Assembly: GCA_946480515.1 (NCBI GenBank)
Contig: CAMLKX010000016.1
Span: 1-15,428, forward strand
Direction: 5' to 3'
DNA length: 15,428 nucleotides
Origin: an uncultured Sphingomonadaceae bacterium
Lineage (GTDB): Bacteria; Pseudomonadota; Alphaproteobacteria; Sphingomonadales; Sphingomonadaceae
Part shown: in pieces, positions 1-7,931 of the stretch
Layout of the letters: each line of letters starts with the position of its first letter
Position numbering within the stretch: position 1 is the stretch's first letter
Position numbers and translations under genes: made by a program
Notes under the pieces: generated by a model
The model's input: the letters and a program-made list of their open reading frames with translations, nothing else
Told to the model about the DNA's origin: nothing
Databases searched by the model: none

Positions 1-2
1 TG

Positions 3-19
3 CTTCGCTCTGAGCGAAG
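3..19 (-). terminator. Hairpin just past the leftmost hydrolase gene
   Basis: Positions 3-10 (CTTCGCTC) and 12-19 (GAGCGAAG) are perfect reverse complements, giving a 7-bp stem with a 3-nt loop. It begins six bases beyond the stop codon of the minus-strand hydrolase at 26, where a terminator for the AraC-GMC-hydrolase operon would be expected. The window ends before any downstream U-tract could be seen, so intrinsic termination is inferred. Confidence 0.5.
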
Positions 20-25
20 GGCCGG

Positions 26-979
26 TCAGCCCTTGGCCAGCGCTCGTCGCAGCGCTCGGGACGAAGCCTCAGCCGCCATCTTGGTCACTTGCGCTTCCGG
101 TGCGACTTCGAAACCGTGGTATGCGCCCGGCCAGACGTGCAACTCGGTTGGAACGCCGGCCCGCAGCAGACGACGCGCATATTCCATATCTTCCTCAAGG
201 AAGAGGTCCAACGCACCAGTCGCGATGTAGGTTGGGGGCAGTCCGGCAACAGCTTCGGCGCGAGCCGCCGCGGCGTAGGCTGGTACTCCTTCACTCCCCG
301 GCTCCTTGCCGAGAAGCGAACGCCAGCCAAAGCGGTTGCTTTCTGCCGTCCAGACAAACTCTCCGCAGTGCGGATGGGGATCGCCATGCGAGCCGGTGCG
401 ATCATCGATCATCGGATAGATCAGATGTTGATGACAGATCGCAGGTCCGCCCCGATCCCGCGCAAGCAGAGCCAGGGCGGCCGCCAGTCCGCCGCCGGCG
501 CTCTCCCCTTTGATCGCGATGCGGTCAGGATCGATGCCGAGTGCGTCCGTCTGATCCACCATCCAGCGTAGCGCCGCATAGCAATCCTCGACGGGGCCGG
601 GGTGGGGCGTATCCGGAGCGAGCCGGTAATCGACCGAGACAATCAGGCATTGCAGCTCGTCAGCCAAAACGCGATTGGCGATGTCGCTCATGGATGCGGT
701 TCCGATCACATAGCCGCCGCCATGGATGTGGAGGATGCCGGCCGCTCGCTGCGGGAGCGCATCAGGACGGATCACCCGGACATTCATCGGCTGCCCGTCG
801 GCGCCTTTGATCGAGCGTTCCTCGACTGTACCCGGAAGTCCTTCGATTGCCGGCTGTGCAGCGATCATCTCAACGAAGCCCTGTCGTATGGCCGGGAGCG
901 AATCTTCGCTGAAGACGAACGGCGGCATCATATCGAGGCCTGGCAGCAGTTCGGGATCGATGAGGTGGCGAGTGTCCAT
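26..979 (-). CDS. Alpha/beta hydrolase, hormone-sensitive lipase (HSL) type esterase
   Basis: 317-residue cytoplasmic carboxylesterase of the HSL/bacterial family IV type, expected to hydrolyse short-chain or cyclic-alcohol esters through an acyl-serine intermediate. The oxyanion-hole motif HGGGY lies at residues 86-90. The nucleophile elbow GESAGG holds Ser160, and the likely acid and base are Asp258 (GALD) and His288 (AYHGF). Length is typical, and there is no signal peptide or membrane segment. The ATG at 979 sits 12 bp after the stop of the GMC oxidoreductase gene, so the two are very probably co-transcribed behind the AraC regulator. A natural role would be releasing an alcohol from an ester for the upstream oxidoreductase, but that is inferred. 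Family certain; substrate unknown. Confidence 0.93.
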   Translation of the reverse strand: MDTRHLIDPELLPGLDMMPPFVFSEDSLPAIRQGFVEMIAAQPAIEGLPGTVEERSIKGADGQPMNVRVIRPDALPQRAAGILHIHGGGYVIGTASMSDIANRVLADELQCLIVSVDYRLAPDTPHPGPVEDCYAALRWMVDQTDALGIDPDRIAIKGESAGGGLAAALALLARDRGGPAICHQHLIYPMIDDRTGSHGDPHPHCGEFVWTAESNRFGWRSLLGKEPGSEGVPAYAAAARAEAVAGLPPTYIATGALDLFLEEDMEYARRLLRAGVPTELHVWPGAYHGFEVAPEAQVTKMAAEASSRALRRALAKG

Positions 980-991
980 AAATCGGTCTTT

Positions 992-2593
992 CTAGCCGTG
1001 GAGGATCATTGCAGCCGCTTTTTCAGCAACCATCATGGTTGGGACATTGGTATTGCCGCTCGGAACACGAGGCATGACCGAGGCATCGACAACGCGCAGC
1101 CCGGCAACACCATGAACTCTGAGCTGTGGATCGACCACCGCCATCCGATCATGTCCCATGCGGCAGGTGCCGACCGAGTGGATGTCCGAGATTGCAGTCT
1201 CCCGAAGATAGCTGTCCAGCTCCTCATCGGTCTGACGATCCGTACCTGGGGCGATCTCCTCCCCTCGGATTGAATCGAACGCCGGCTGCGCGAAAATCCG
1301 CCGCACTGCGCGGATCGCGGCGCGGCCCATCGCTAGATCATTCGGCGCAGAAAGTAAGTTCGGATCGATCGCGAGGGGAGCTGAGGGATCGGCTGACGTC
1401 AGACGGATTTCGCCGACACTCTCCGGCCTAAGCAGATTTACGTGGGCGAAATAGCCGTGGCGATTGATCAGCTTGCGCCCCATCGCTTCGTAGAGCGCCG
1501 CGGCGAAATGGATCTTGATGTCAGGTTCGTCCGAACCTGGCATGGTACGCATGTAAGCGACGACCTGCGTGCTTGGTTCAGCGAGTGGGCCGCGCCGGAA
1601 GAGCAGGAAGTTCGCTACCGCCTGCGACGCGGCGACAGGGTGGAAGAAATTCCACATCGAGATTGGCAACTTTGATTCTTGCTTGACCGTGACAGCGACA
1701 TGGTCGCGATAATTCTGCCCCACGCCAGGAAGGTCGCAGACCACCTTGATGCCGTGCTCGGTCAGATGCGCTGCGTCGCCAATCCCGGAGAGCATCAGGA
1801 CTTGAGGAGAATGGATTGCACCGGCGGACACGATCACCTCACGCGCCGCGTTCACCCTCTCCGTTCGACCGTCGCGCTGGTACTCCACGCCCGCGGCCCG
1901 GCCCTGTTCGATGACGATGCGCTGCACATTGGCGCCAGTAACGACCCGAAGGTTTGACCGGCGGCGTGCGGGCAAGAGGTAAGATCGGGCTGCGCTGTAG
2001 CGGCGGCCAGTCGAGGCGGTGACATCAGTCGGCCCGACGCCCTCCCTGACGGCTCCGTTGGTGTCCGCGTTATAAGGCAGGCCCGCCTCCTGAGCCGCGT
2101 CGGAAAAAGCAATTGCAAGCGGATGGTGGATGCCTGGCCGGCTGATGTGCACCGGACCACCTTTGCCGTGAAGGTCCTCGTCTCCTTCGCCCGGCTGATA
2201 GTCTTCCAGTTTCTTGAAGTAGGGCAGCACGTCGGCGAAGCTCCAGCCTTCATTGCCGAGCTGCCGCCAGCCATCATAGTCGCTCGGCGTGCCACGGTCG
2301 TAGACCATTCCATTGATCGAGGACGAGCCGCCCAGCACCTTCCCACGCGGCGTATACATCTGGCGCCCGCCTGCATGTTTTTGCGGGACACTGACATGCA
2401 TCCATTGAAACCAGCCTTGATGCATGATTGGCAACAGGCCTCCAGGCGCCTGGATGAAGACGCTGCGATCGCGGCCGCCGGCCTCAATCAGGAGCACACG
2501 GGTGCCGGGATCGGCCGAAAGGCGGTTGGCAAGAACGCAGCCGGCAGAACCCGCGCCGATGATGATGAAGTCGAAGGTCTGGCGATCTGCCAT
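992..2593 (-). CDS. GMC family FAD-dependent oxidoreductase (alcohol/choline dehydrogenase-like)
   Basis: 533-residue flavoprotein of the glucose-methanol-choline family, which oxidises primary or secondary alcohols to carbonyls. The FAD dinucleotide fold starts at once (GAGSAG, residues 13-18; Glu37 in LLIEAGG likely binds the ribose). GMC signature 1 is visible around residues 82-101 (GKVLGGSSSING) and signature 2 around 257-271 (SAGAIHSPQVLMLSG). The expected active-site pair is His472 (SDIHSVGTCRMG) and Asn514 (PSGNTNVP). Length is normal for the choline dehydrogenase/PEG dehydrogenase-like branch, and no export signal is seen. It lies 28 bp after the AraC gene and 12 bp before the hydrolase. 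The ribosome site is weak (AGAAAG). The substrate cannot be told; the context favours a hydrophobic or cyclic alcohol. Confidence 0.95.
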   Translation of the reverse strand: MADRQTFDFIIIGAGSAGCVLANRLSADPGTRVLLIEAGGRDRSVFIQAPGGLLPIMHQGWFQWMHVSVPQKHAGGRQMYTPRGKVLGGSSSINGMVYDRGTPSDYDGWRQLGNEGWSFADVLPYFKKLEDYQPGEGDEDLHGKGGPVHISRPGIHHPLAIAFSDAAQEAGLPYNADTNGAVREGVGPTDVTASTGRRYSAARSYLLPARRRSNLRVVTGANVQRIVIEQGRAAGVEYQRDGRTERVNAAREVIVSAGAIHSPQVLMLSGIGDAAHLTEHGIKVVCDLPGVGQNYRDHVAVTVKQESKLPISMWNFFHPVAASQAVANFLLFRRGPLAEPSTQVVAYMRTMPGSDEPDIKIHFAAALYEAMGRKLINRHGYFAHVNLLRPESVGEIRLTSADPSAPLAIDPNLLSAPNDLAMGRAAIRAVRRIFAQPAFDSIRGEEIAPGTDRQTDEELDSYLRETAISDIHSVGTCRMGHDRMAVVDPQLRVHGVAGLRVVDASVMPRVPSGNTNVPTMMVAEKAAAMILHG

Positions 2594-2621
2594 TCAGATA
2601 CTTTCTAGGCGAGGAAGCGCT

Positions 2622-3482
2622 TCAGCTTGCGCGATGCCGCTGGCGGAAATGTTGCGGGGTGCTGCCCGTTGCACGGCGAAATGCCGTGGCGAAGCTGCTG
2701 CTGTGGGAAAAGCCCACCCGCTGCGCAACCTGTTTGAGCGGCAAATCGGTGTTACGGAGCAGGGTCATCGCCCGTCCGTGCTGAACCCGGGCAAGATGTT
2801 CCACAACCGGCTCACCCGTGAGTGCCTTGTACAGGCGGCGGAAGTGACGTTCGCTGACACCGCACAAGCTTGCCAACTCGGCAACCGTAGGAAGGTCATC
2901 CCCATCTTCGATCCGTTCGCGAACTTTGCGGTATTGCCAGTCGGCGAGCCGAGCATAGCTGCCACGCCCAGGCGGCGTTCGGTCGAGCCATCGTGCAGCT
3001 TCAATGATCAACGCATGGGCATAGGAATCAATCAGTGCAGCACTCGCAAAGCCCGGTTCCATCAGCTCGTCTCTAATCCTATGCATGAGCATGCGAAGGC
3101 GCTCATCCCGGCAGTCGAGCGCCGTCAGAAGCAACTGTTCATCCGCGCGGATTTCTTTGCCGTAGATCTCGCTCCAGACGGCGGGCTTCACTGCCAGGCG
3201 TACGACCCGGATTCTTCCGCCGGCGCTTCGAGATCGGACCAGAACCCCAGCTGGGCGGACAAAAAGGCTGCCCATGTAACGGAACTGCTGCCCTCCCTCG
3301 AATTCAGGAAAGCACGCCGTTCCGTCGGTCGCATAAGGGGGAAGCGACATCTCGATCATGTGCGCGGACTCGCGAGCGATAACGTCCATTGGCGACGGCC
3401 ACCGCCATTCCACCACCTCCGCGTTCCCTAACGGAAGCGATTGCCGAGCGACGATCTCGGGAGTCACGCGAGAAGAATGCAT
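2622..3482 (-). CDS. AraC family transcriptional regulator
   Basis: 286-residue regulator. The C-terminal AraC/XylS DNA-binding domain (about residues 185-283) has a first helix-turn-helix near 198-219 (VAELASLCGVSERHFRRLYK). The classical family signature follows from about 247 to 282 (QVAQRVGFSHSSSFATAFRR). The N-terminal about 170 residues are a poorly conserved sensor-like domain that presumably binds a pathway metabolite. The gene is first in a minus-strand operon with the GMC oxidoreductase and hydrolase. Its start is 156 bp from the divergent P450 gene, so it is placed to control both operons. The ATG at 3482 has only a weak ribosome site; no better start was found. Family assignment is firm; targets and effector are inferred. 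Confidence 0.93.
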   Translation of the reverse strand: MHSSRVTPEIVARQSLPLGNAEVVEWRWPSPMDVIARESAHMIEMSLPPYATDGTACFPEFEGGQQFRYMGSLFVRPAGVLVRSRSAGGRIRVVRLAVKPAVWSEIYGKEIRADEQLLLTALDCRDERLRMLMHRIRDELMEPGFASAALIDSYAHALIIEAARWLDRTPPGRGSYARLADWQYRKVRERIEDGDDLPTVAELASLCGVSERHFRRLYKALTGEPVVEHLARVQHGRAMTLLRNTDLPLKQVAQRVGFSHSSSFATAFRRATGSTPQHFRQRHRAS

Positions 3483-3638
3483 GGCGGGATCATTGCCCCC
3501 ATGGCTTTCTCGTCAAGAGGTTAGGCAACTCACCTGCGACCGGGGACCCAATTGATGGCCGATTCCACTAATTCGCAGCGATTGCCCACGGTCCATGAGC
3601 GTCGCACAATTTTGCATTATCGCGGCAGGAGACAGACG
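3483..3638. promoter_or_regulatory. Divergent intergenic region between AraC gene and P450 gene
   Basis: 156 bp separate the two divergent translation starts and must hold the promoters for both operons, and probably the operator of the AraC protein. On the minus strand a TTGACG at 3517-3512 is followed after 17 nt by ATGATC, a weak sigma70-like match very close to the AraC start. On the plus side a strong ribosome site (AGGAGA, 3627-3632) lies six bases before the ATG at 3639, which helps fix that start. I see no convincing AraC-type direct repeats. Confidence 0.45.
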
Positions 3639-4870
3639 ATGGCGACACCCGCGACGGCTGCCATTCCCGACCATGTGCCCCAGGAACTGGTGCTGAATGA
3701 CAAAATCGGTGCGGGTGAAGCTTCCGCAACGATGGCGAGCTTCACACTAGTCCATGGGAGTATATCGCCAGTCTCCACGACCGGCCTGACATTTTCTTCT
3801 CGCCGGATCTCGGCGGTTATTGGGTGGTGACTCGGTCCGATCTGATCGAAGAGGTGTTCAGCCGGCACGACCTATTCACGGCGACATCGCTCGCGATTCC
3901 GAAGGTCGAGAATTCGCCGGTGCTGATCCCGAACCATTTCGATCCGCCGCTGCACACGAAATACCGCAAGGTCATGGCGAACCTGTTCACGCCGCGGGCT
4001 CTCGCCACGCTTGAGCAGGACAGCCGCGACTTTGCGCGAGCTTTGTTCGACGACTTCAAGCCAGGAAGTTGCGAGTTCGTCTATGACTTCGCCTATCGCC
4101 TCCCAATCGATATCTTTCTCAAATTGATGGGAGCGGACCTCTCGCTGCGCGACGAGTGTCTTGCCTGCGTGAAGGGTGTGTTTCGGGGGCGCAGTCTTGA
4201 AGAGACTGAGCTTGGATTCGCAGCCACCTACTCCTTCGTAAGCCGCTGGTTGACTGAGCAATTGGAAAATCCGGCCGGCAATGTCGGCCCGATGTACAAT
4301 GCCATGATCAACTCCCGCATCGATGGCCGTGAGCTGACGTTCGAAGAAATGCACTCCATGACCATGATGTTGTTCTTCGGCGGGCTGGACACGGTCACCT
4401 CGCAGATGACCCACATCATGCGCTTCCTGGCCGAGAACGCGGATCACCGCCGATATCTGCTGGATCATCCGGACGCTCTGCCCGAGGCACTGGAGGAAAT
4501 GCTGCGCCGGTTCGGAATCTCGTTCATCGGCCGCGCGGCGGCGAAAGATTTCGAATATCATGGCGTTCAGTTTCGCGCAGGAGATCCGGTTTGCGCCGGC
4601 ACTCCGATCGCCGGCGTTGACCCGCGTGCATGGCCCGACCCGCTGAAGGTCGACTTCAACCGGGGTGACGGAAGGCGGATCAAGCATCTTGGCTTTGGGG
4701 CCGGTCCTCACATCTGCGTTGGCGCCTACCTGGCTCGAACCCAGCTTAGGGTGATGATCGAGGAGCTGCTGCCGCGCATGCCGGGGCTGCGCGTTGCGTC
4801 GCCGGCGATCGAGAATTCACCCGGGTCGACGATGATGCTCAAGGCTCTTCCCCTGGAATGGGACGGTTGA
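3639..4870 (+). pseudogene. Cytochrome P450, CYP101 (P450cam)-like, apparently frameshifted
   Basis: Haem monooxygenase resembling the P450cam family, which hydroxylates terpenoids with electrons from a ferredoxin and its reductase. An ATG at 3639 behind AGGAGA opens a CYP101-like N-terminus (about 28 residues, including IPDHVPQELVL). At about 3720-3723 homology jumps by -1 into the frame that runs to 4870, resuming as FRNDGELHTSPWEYIASL and GGYWVVTRSDL. Numbering from the downstream GTG at 3824 (348 residues), the I-helix is GGLDT (186-190), ExxR is Glu225-Arg228, and the haem ligand is Cys298 in FGAGPHICVG. The end LPLEWDG matches P450cam's LPLVWD. The repaired protein would be about 410 residues, normal for CYP101. 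A one-base loss explains the shift, by mutation or sequencing error. If real, the 348-residue product lacks the N-terminal A-helix region and is probably inactive. No redox partner genes are present. Confidence 0.85.
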
Positions 4871-4968
4871 ACCGGGTTGGGAGGATCGCGTCTGAGAAAG
4901 AGCTTGCGCCGTCAATTTGCGTAAGCCAGTCAGCGCGCTTCAACGCGTAGTGGCAAGGACGGACGCCA

Positions 4969-6660
4969 ATGGCCAATGAAACATGGGATCATGAGGTGGA
5001 TGTCCTTGTGGTTGGCTCAGGCGCAGGGGGTCTCACAGCGGCGGTGGCCGCGGCCGATCAGCACGGGGACGTGCTGGTGATCGAGAAGAGCGACCGTTAT
5101 GGGGGGACATCGGCGACGTCTGGGGGCGGCATCTGGATCCCATGCAGTTCGCTCGGAACCGCGGCCGGCCTTCAAGACAGCGCGGAAGAGGCTTTCACCT
5201 ATCTCCGCCAGCAAAGTGCGCCCAACGTGCCGGATGAGGAAATTCGGGCCTATGTGAAGAGGGCACCGGAAATGCTCGACTGGCTGATGGCCAATACGCC
5301 GGTCCGCTATAACAGTGTTCCGTACCCGGATTATCATGTCGAGTATCCGGGCGGGAAACCCGGCTTTCGAACTCATCTTCCAGCTGAGTTCGACGGTCGG
5401 TTGCTTGGTGACGACATCCTGACGCTCCGCCATCCGTCTCCAGCCGCGATCTTGTTCGGGCTTATCAATTGGCGGTTCGACGAGACCTACATGCTGCTTC
5501 TTCGGCCGAAAGGGTGGAAGCGCGGCTTCCTGAAGATGCTGTGGCGCTATGCCAGCGATGTTCCGCATCGTCTTCGCTCGACCAAGGACCGATTCCTGTC
5601 ACTTGGGAACTCGCTGATCGGCGGGCTGCGTTTTGCGCTGAAGCAGCGGAATGTTCCGCTTTGGCTTGAAACATCCCTCGTCGAACTGATCCGCCAGAAT
5701 GACCGGGTGAGCGGAGCATTGGTCCGCCGCTCGGGCAAGCAACTCAGGATTCGCGCTCGCCGGGGTGTTATCCTCGCTGCCGGGGGATTTGAGCGAAATG
5801 CGGAAATGCGGCGCCGCTACCTGCCGGGCCCCGATGACCCGACGATGAGCGGCTCGCAGATCAATAACACCGGGGATTCGATCATCGCTGCCGAGAAGGT
5901 GGGTGCTGCGCTTCGCAACATGCAGTCAACATGGTCCGCGCCGGTGTTCCGCGTACCCGGCGAGCAGAGCGCCAGGCTCTCGACCATCGAACGGGCGCTG
6001 CCCGGCTGCATCATCGTCAATCAGGCAGGGCGGCGCTACATGAACGAGGCCGCCTCCTATCACATCGTGGGCCGGCAGATGATCCAGAACGATAAGCCCG
6101 GAGCAGGAACCCAGCCGTCGTGGGTGATCTTCGATCATGAATTTCGCCACAAATACCCGATGGGACCATTGCTGCCGCTCGTCCCGGATGCGTTGCAACT
6201 GCCCGGCGTTCGCAAGATCCTTCGCAAGGCTCAGTCGCTTGAGGAGCTCGCATGCAAAATCGAGGTACCCCCTGAAACGCTCGCGGCAACGGTCGAACGC
6301 TTCAATACGGACGCCCGCAAGGGCGTAGACTCCGAGTTCGATCGGGGCGGTCCCGAATATGACCGGATGTACGGCGACCCGCGAGTTCAGCCCAATCCGA
6401 CGCTCGCTCCAATTGAGCACGGGCCCTTCTATGCGATGCCGATCTACGGTGGCGATATCGGCACCAACGGCGGCATTGTCACGGACGAGCAGGCGCGTGC
6501 CTTGGACGATTCCGGCCGGCCGATCGATGGCCTGTATGCCGTCGGTAACAACGCCGCCTCGGCCATGGGCGAAAGCTACCCCGGGGCCGGCGTCACCCTC
6601 GGGCCGGCGATGACATTCGGATATGTCGCCGGCCGGCATGTGATGGGCGCCAACAGCTAA
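4969..6660 (+). CDS. FAD-dependent oxidoreductase, 3-ketosteroid delta1-dehydrogenase-like
   Basis: 563-residue flavoprotein of the FAD_binding_2 / fumarate reductase-like family, closest by pattern to 3-ketosteroid dehydrogenases, which introduce a double bond next to a ring ketone. FAD-binding GSGAGG is at residues 16-21 and Glu39 ends the second strand. TSATSGGGIW follows at 48-57. A tyrosine-rich YPDYH segment (Tyr119, Tyr122) sits where KSTD carries a catalytic tyrosine. Near the C-terminus Tyr537-Pro-Gly-Ala-Gly541 matches the Tyr...Gly pair that binds and activates the 3-keto group. It lies 98 bp after the P450 gene on the same strand, with AAGGA nine bases before the ATG. It could instead act on a non-steroid cyclic ketone; many sphingomonad paralogues are uncharacterised. 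Confidence 0.88.
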   Translation: MANETWDHEVDVLVVGSGAGGLTAAVAAADQHGDVLVIEKSDRYGGTSATSGGGIWIPCSSLGTAAGLQDSAEEAFTYLRQQSAPNVPDEEIRAYVKRAPEMLDWLMANTPVRYNSVPYPDYHVEYPGGKPGFRTHLPAEFDGRLLGDDILTLRHPSPAAILFGLINWRFDETYMLLLRPKGWKRGFLKMLWRYASDVPHRLRSTKDRFLSLGNSLIGGLRFALKQRNVPLWLETSLVELIRQNDRVSGALVRRSGKQLRIRARRGVILAAGGFERNAEMRRRYLPGPDDPTMSGSQINNTGDSIIAAEKVGAALRNMQSTWSAPVFRVPGEQSARLSTIERALPGCIIVNQAGRRYMNEAASYHIVGRQMIQNDKPGAGTQPSWVIFDHEFRHKYPMGPLLPLVPDALQLPGVRKILRKAQSLEELACKIEVPPETLAATVERFNTDARKGVDSEFDRGGPEYDRMYGDPRVQPNPTLAPIEHGPFYAMPIYGGDIGTNGGIVTDEQARALDDSGRPIDGLYAVGNNAASAMGESYPGAGVTLGPAMTFGYVAGRHVMGANS

Positions 6661-6667
6661 AAGGTCG

Positions 6668-6686
6668 GCGCTGTCCGAGTCAGCGC
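6668..6686. terminator. Possible weak bidirectional terminator hairpin
   Basis: GCGCTG at 6668-6673 and CAGCGC at 6681-6686 are perfect inverted repeats around a 7-nt loop. They straddle the 19-bp gap between the convergent stops of the KSTD-like gene and the SnoaL-like gene. There is no T-run on either side, and six pairs is short, so this may be chance. Confidence 0.3.
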
Positions 6687-7195
6687 GGCGGCGGCGGCGG
6701 TCCCTCGAGATCAGATCGAGCAGCCACTGCGACCCGTTCGATCCCGTCTGGCCCCAGCTCTTTGACGAGCATGGACATGCGCCGCGACACGGTCCGGCGG
6801 ATCAGCCATCGGCCATTCTGCCGGACAAATTCGTCATCGTAGGTGACGGCGAGTTGCGTGTGCCGTTTAGATGCCGTGTCGATCTGGAAGAAGAAGAGGT
6901 CGAACGCGCCGGTCGCCTCATTAGGGCCCGTCATCTCGACGATCGGATTCTGCCCGTGGTGCATGTCGATGATGTTGGGTTGGCATCCCCACTCACGGAA
7001 AATGTGCACGAAGGCGTCCGGATCGGTAAACAGCGGAAAGCCTTCGTAGTCGATCACCGCGTCATCGGTGAAACAGGCGCGAACCTGCTCCGGCTGCTTC
7101 CGGTCGCAGGCGCGTAGATAGCGCGACTTCAACGCCTCGATTGCGCGGATATCCTCCAGGACCGAAAGCCGCTGCTCTACGCTAGGCTCACCCAT
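6680..7195 (-). CDS. SnoaL-like / NTF2-fold protein
   Basis: 171-residue protein of the SnoaL_4 / nuclear transport factor 2 superfamily, a cone-shaped fold found in polyketide cyclases, scytalone dehydratase, steroid isomerases and dioxygenase beta subunits. The pattern IEALKSRYLRACDRK, then FTDDAVIDY (about 42-50), MHHGQNPIVEM (78-88) and the closing RWLIRRTVSRR (129-139) is typical. The chain ends in an odd Pro-Pro-Pro-Pro-Pro-Arg tail encoded by a short GCG-repeat tract. I chose the ATG at 7195 over the GTG at 7201 because GGGAG lies at a proper distance from the ATG but only two bases from the GTG. It sits 24 bp downstream of the glutathione peroxidase gene, so the two are probably co-transcribed. 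An enzymatic role as isomerase or dehydratase is plausible but not demonstrable here. Confidence 0.85.
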   Translation of the reverse strand: MGEPSVEQRLSVLEDIRAIEALKSRYLRACDRKQPEQVRACFTDDAVIDYEGFPLFTDPDAFVHIFREWGCQPNIIDMHHGQNPIVEMTGPNEATGAFDLFFFQIDTASKRHTQLAVTYDDEFVRQNGRWLIRRTVSRRMSMLVKELGPDGIERVAVAARSDLEGPPPPPR

Positions 7196-7219
7196 CGGCA
7201 CTTCTCCCTTGGACCAAGA

Positions 7220-7768
7220 CTAGTTCGCCAGTTCCGACTCGATCGCGCTCACCAGGGCCGGATCGTCCGGTGCAGTGCTCGGAGCGAAGCGGGCAACGAC
7301 CCGCCCGTCGCGGGAGATCAGAAACTTCTCAAAATTCCACAGCACGTCAGGATCCGCGTTGGGGGTCATGCCATAGCCCTTGAGCTGCTCCCGCATCTGG
7401 TCTCCGGCGGCGCCGAGTGACGGGATCGCGGAGGTCAACTCCCGGTACAGCGGGTGCTGCTGGTCGCCCGTAACCGCGATCTTCTCGAACATCGGGAATT
7501 GGACGCCGAAGCTGGTCTGGCAGAAATCGGCAATCTCTTCGTTGGTGCCAGGTTCCTGCCCGGCAAAGTCATTGGCCGGGAAGCCGAGCACGACCAAACC
7601 CTGCTCACGATAGCGTTCGTACAGCTTTTCGAGCCCTTCATATTGCGGCGTGAGCCCACATTTGGAGGCGACGTTTACGACCAGGAGTACCTTGCCGGCA
7701 TATCGGCCTAGCGACGAATCCGATCCATTGATCGTCTTCAGCGGGATGTCTGCGATTGCGGTGGCCAT
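7220..7768 (-). CDS. Glutathione peroxidase family (thiol peroxidase)
   Basis: 182-residue non-selenium glutathione peroxidase that reduces hydrogen peroxide or lipid/organic hydroperoxides, in bacteria often with thioredoxin rather than glutathione. The catalytic tetrad is intact: peroxidatic Cys37 (NVASKCGLT), Gln71 (GQEPGTN), Trp144 and Asn145 (LWNFEKFL). The usual FPCNQFGGQEPG motif reads FPANDFAGQEPG here, so that cysteine is alanine, while Cys83 (ADFC) remains as a possible resolving cysteine. The ATG at 7768 has GGAGAGG close upstream; an in-frame TTG at 7804 adds 12 unmatched residues and was rejected. It leads the short minus-strand pair with the SnoaL-like gene and is divergent from the sulfotransferase operon. 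It may protect against peroxide from flavoenzymes and P450 uncoupling, or be housekeeping. Confidence 0.93.
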   Translation of the reverse strand: MATAIADIPLKTINGSDSSLGRYAGKVLLVVNVASKCGLTPQYEGLEKLYERYREQGLVVLGFPANDFAGQEPGTNEEIADFCQTSFGVQFPMFEKIAVTGDQQHPLYRELTSAIPSLGAAGDQMREQLKGYGMTPNADPDVLWNFEKFLISRDGRVVARFAPSTAPDDPALVSAIESELAN

Positions 7769-7931
7769 GGCACCTCTCCAAAAATGACTTGAGACTTCGT
7801 TCAATAACGGGTGAAGGGAGTCTGCGCGAGACGGTATCTCTTACGCAATTCCGCTGACCCTCATCTTTTTTAGCGGTAGAGACGTAGAGAATCGACTCTC
7901 ACATTACGTAGATCATCGACCAGGAGAGACT
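7769..7931. promoter_or_regulatory. Divergent intergenic region between peroxidase and sulfotransferase operons
   Basis: 163 bp without a gene, which must carry the promoters of both divergent operons. A T-rich run (CTTTTTT near 7865) is followed by a short direct repeat ACGTAGA at 7882-7888 and 7906-7912, 24 bp apart. Between them AGAG-N6-CTCT forms a small dyad around 7887-7900. These could be an operator for the plus-strand operon but are short enough to be chance. CAGGAGAGA just before the ATG at 7932 is a strong ribosome site. Confidence 0.4.

Noticed and set aside
602..1273. 223-codon plus-strand open frame across the hydrolase/GMC junction
   Set aside because: It spans two real genes in antisense with no domain pattern or ribosome site; treated as a shadow.
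2424..3431. 335-codon plus-strand open frame opposite the AraC gene
   Set aside because: It is antisense to well-supported AraC and GMC coding sequence, its product has no recognisable motif and is rich in Arg and Pro, as expected for a GC-rich shadow frame.
3717..3724. Programmed ribosomal frameshift in the P450 gene
   Set aside because: The bases around the shift (GGT GAA GCT TCC) are not a slippery X XXY YYZ heptamer and no downstream pseudoknot was seen. P450 genes are not known for this, so mutation or sequencing error is more likely.
7769..7804. Upstream TTG start for the glutathione peroxidase (7804)
   Set aside because: The 12 extra residues do not resemble a GPx N-terminus or a signal peptide, and the ATG at 7768 has a clear GGAGAGG ribosome site.
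7882..7912. ACGTAGA direct repeat as a defined operator
   Set aside because: Seven-base repeats 24 bp apart are weak alone; noted in the intergenic entry but not promoted to a separate binding site.
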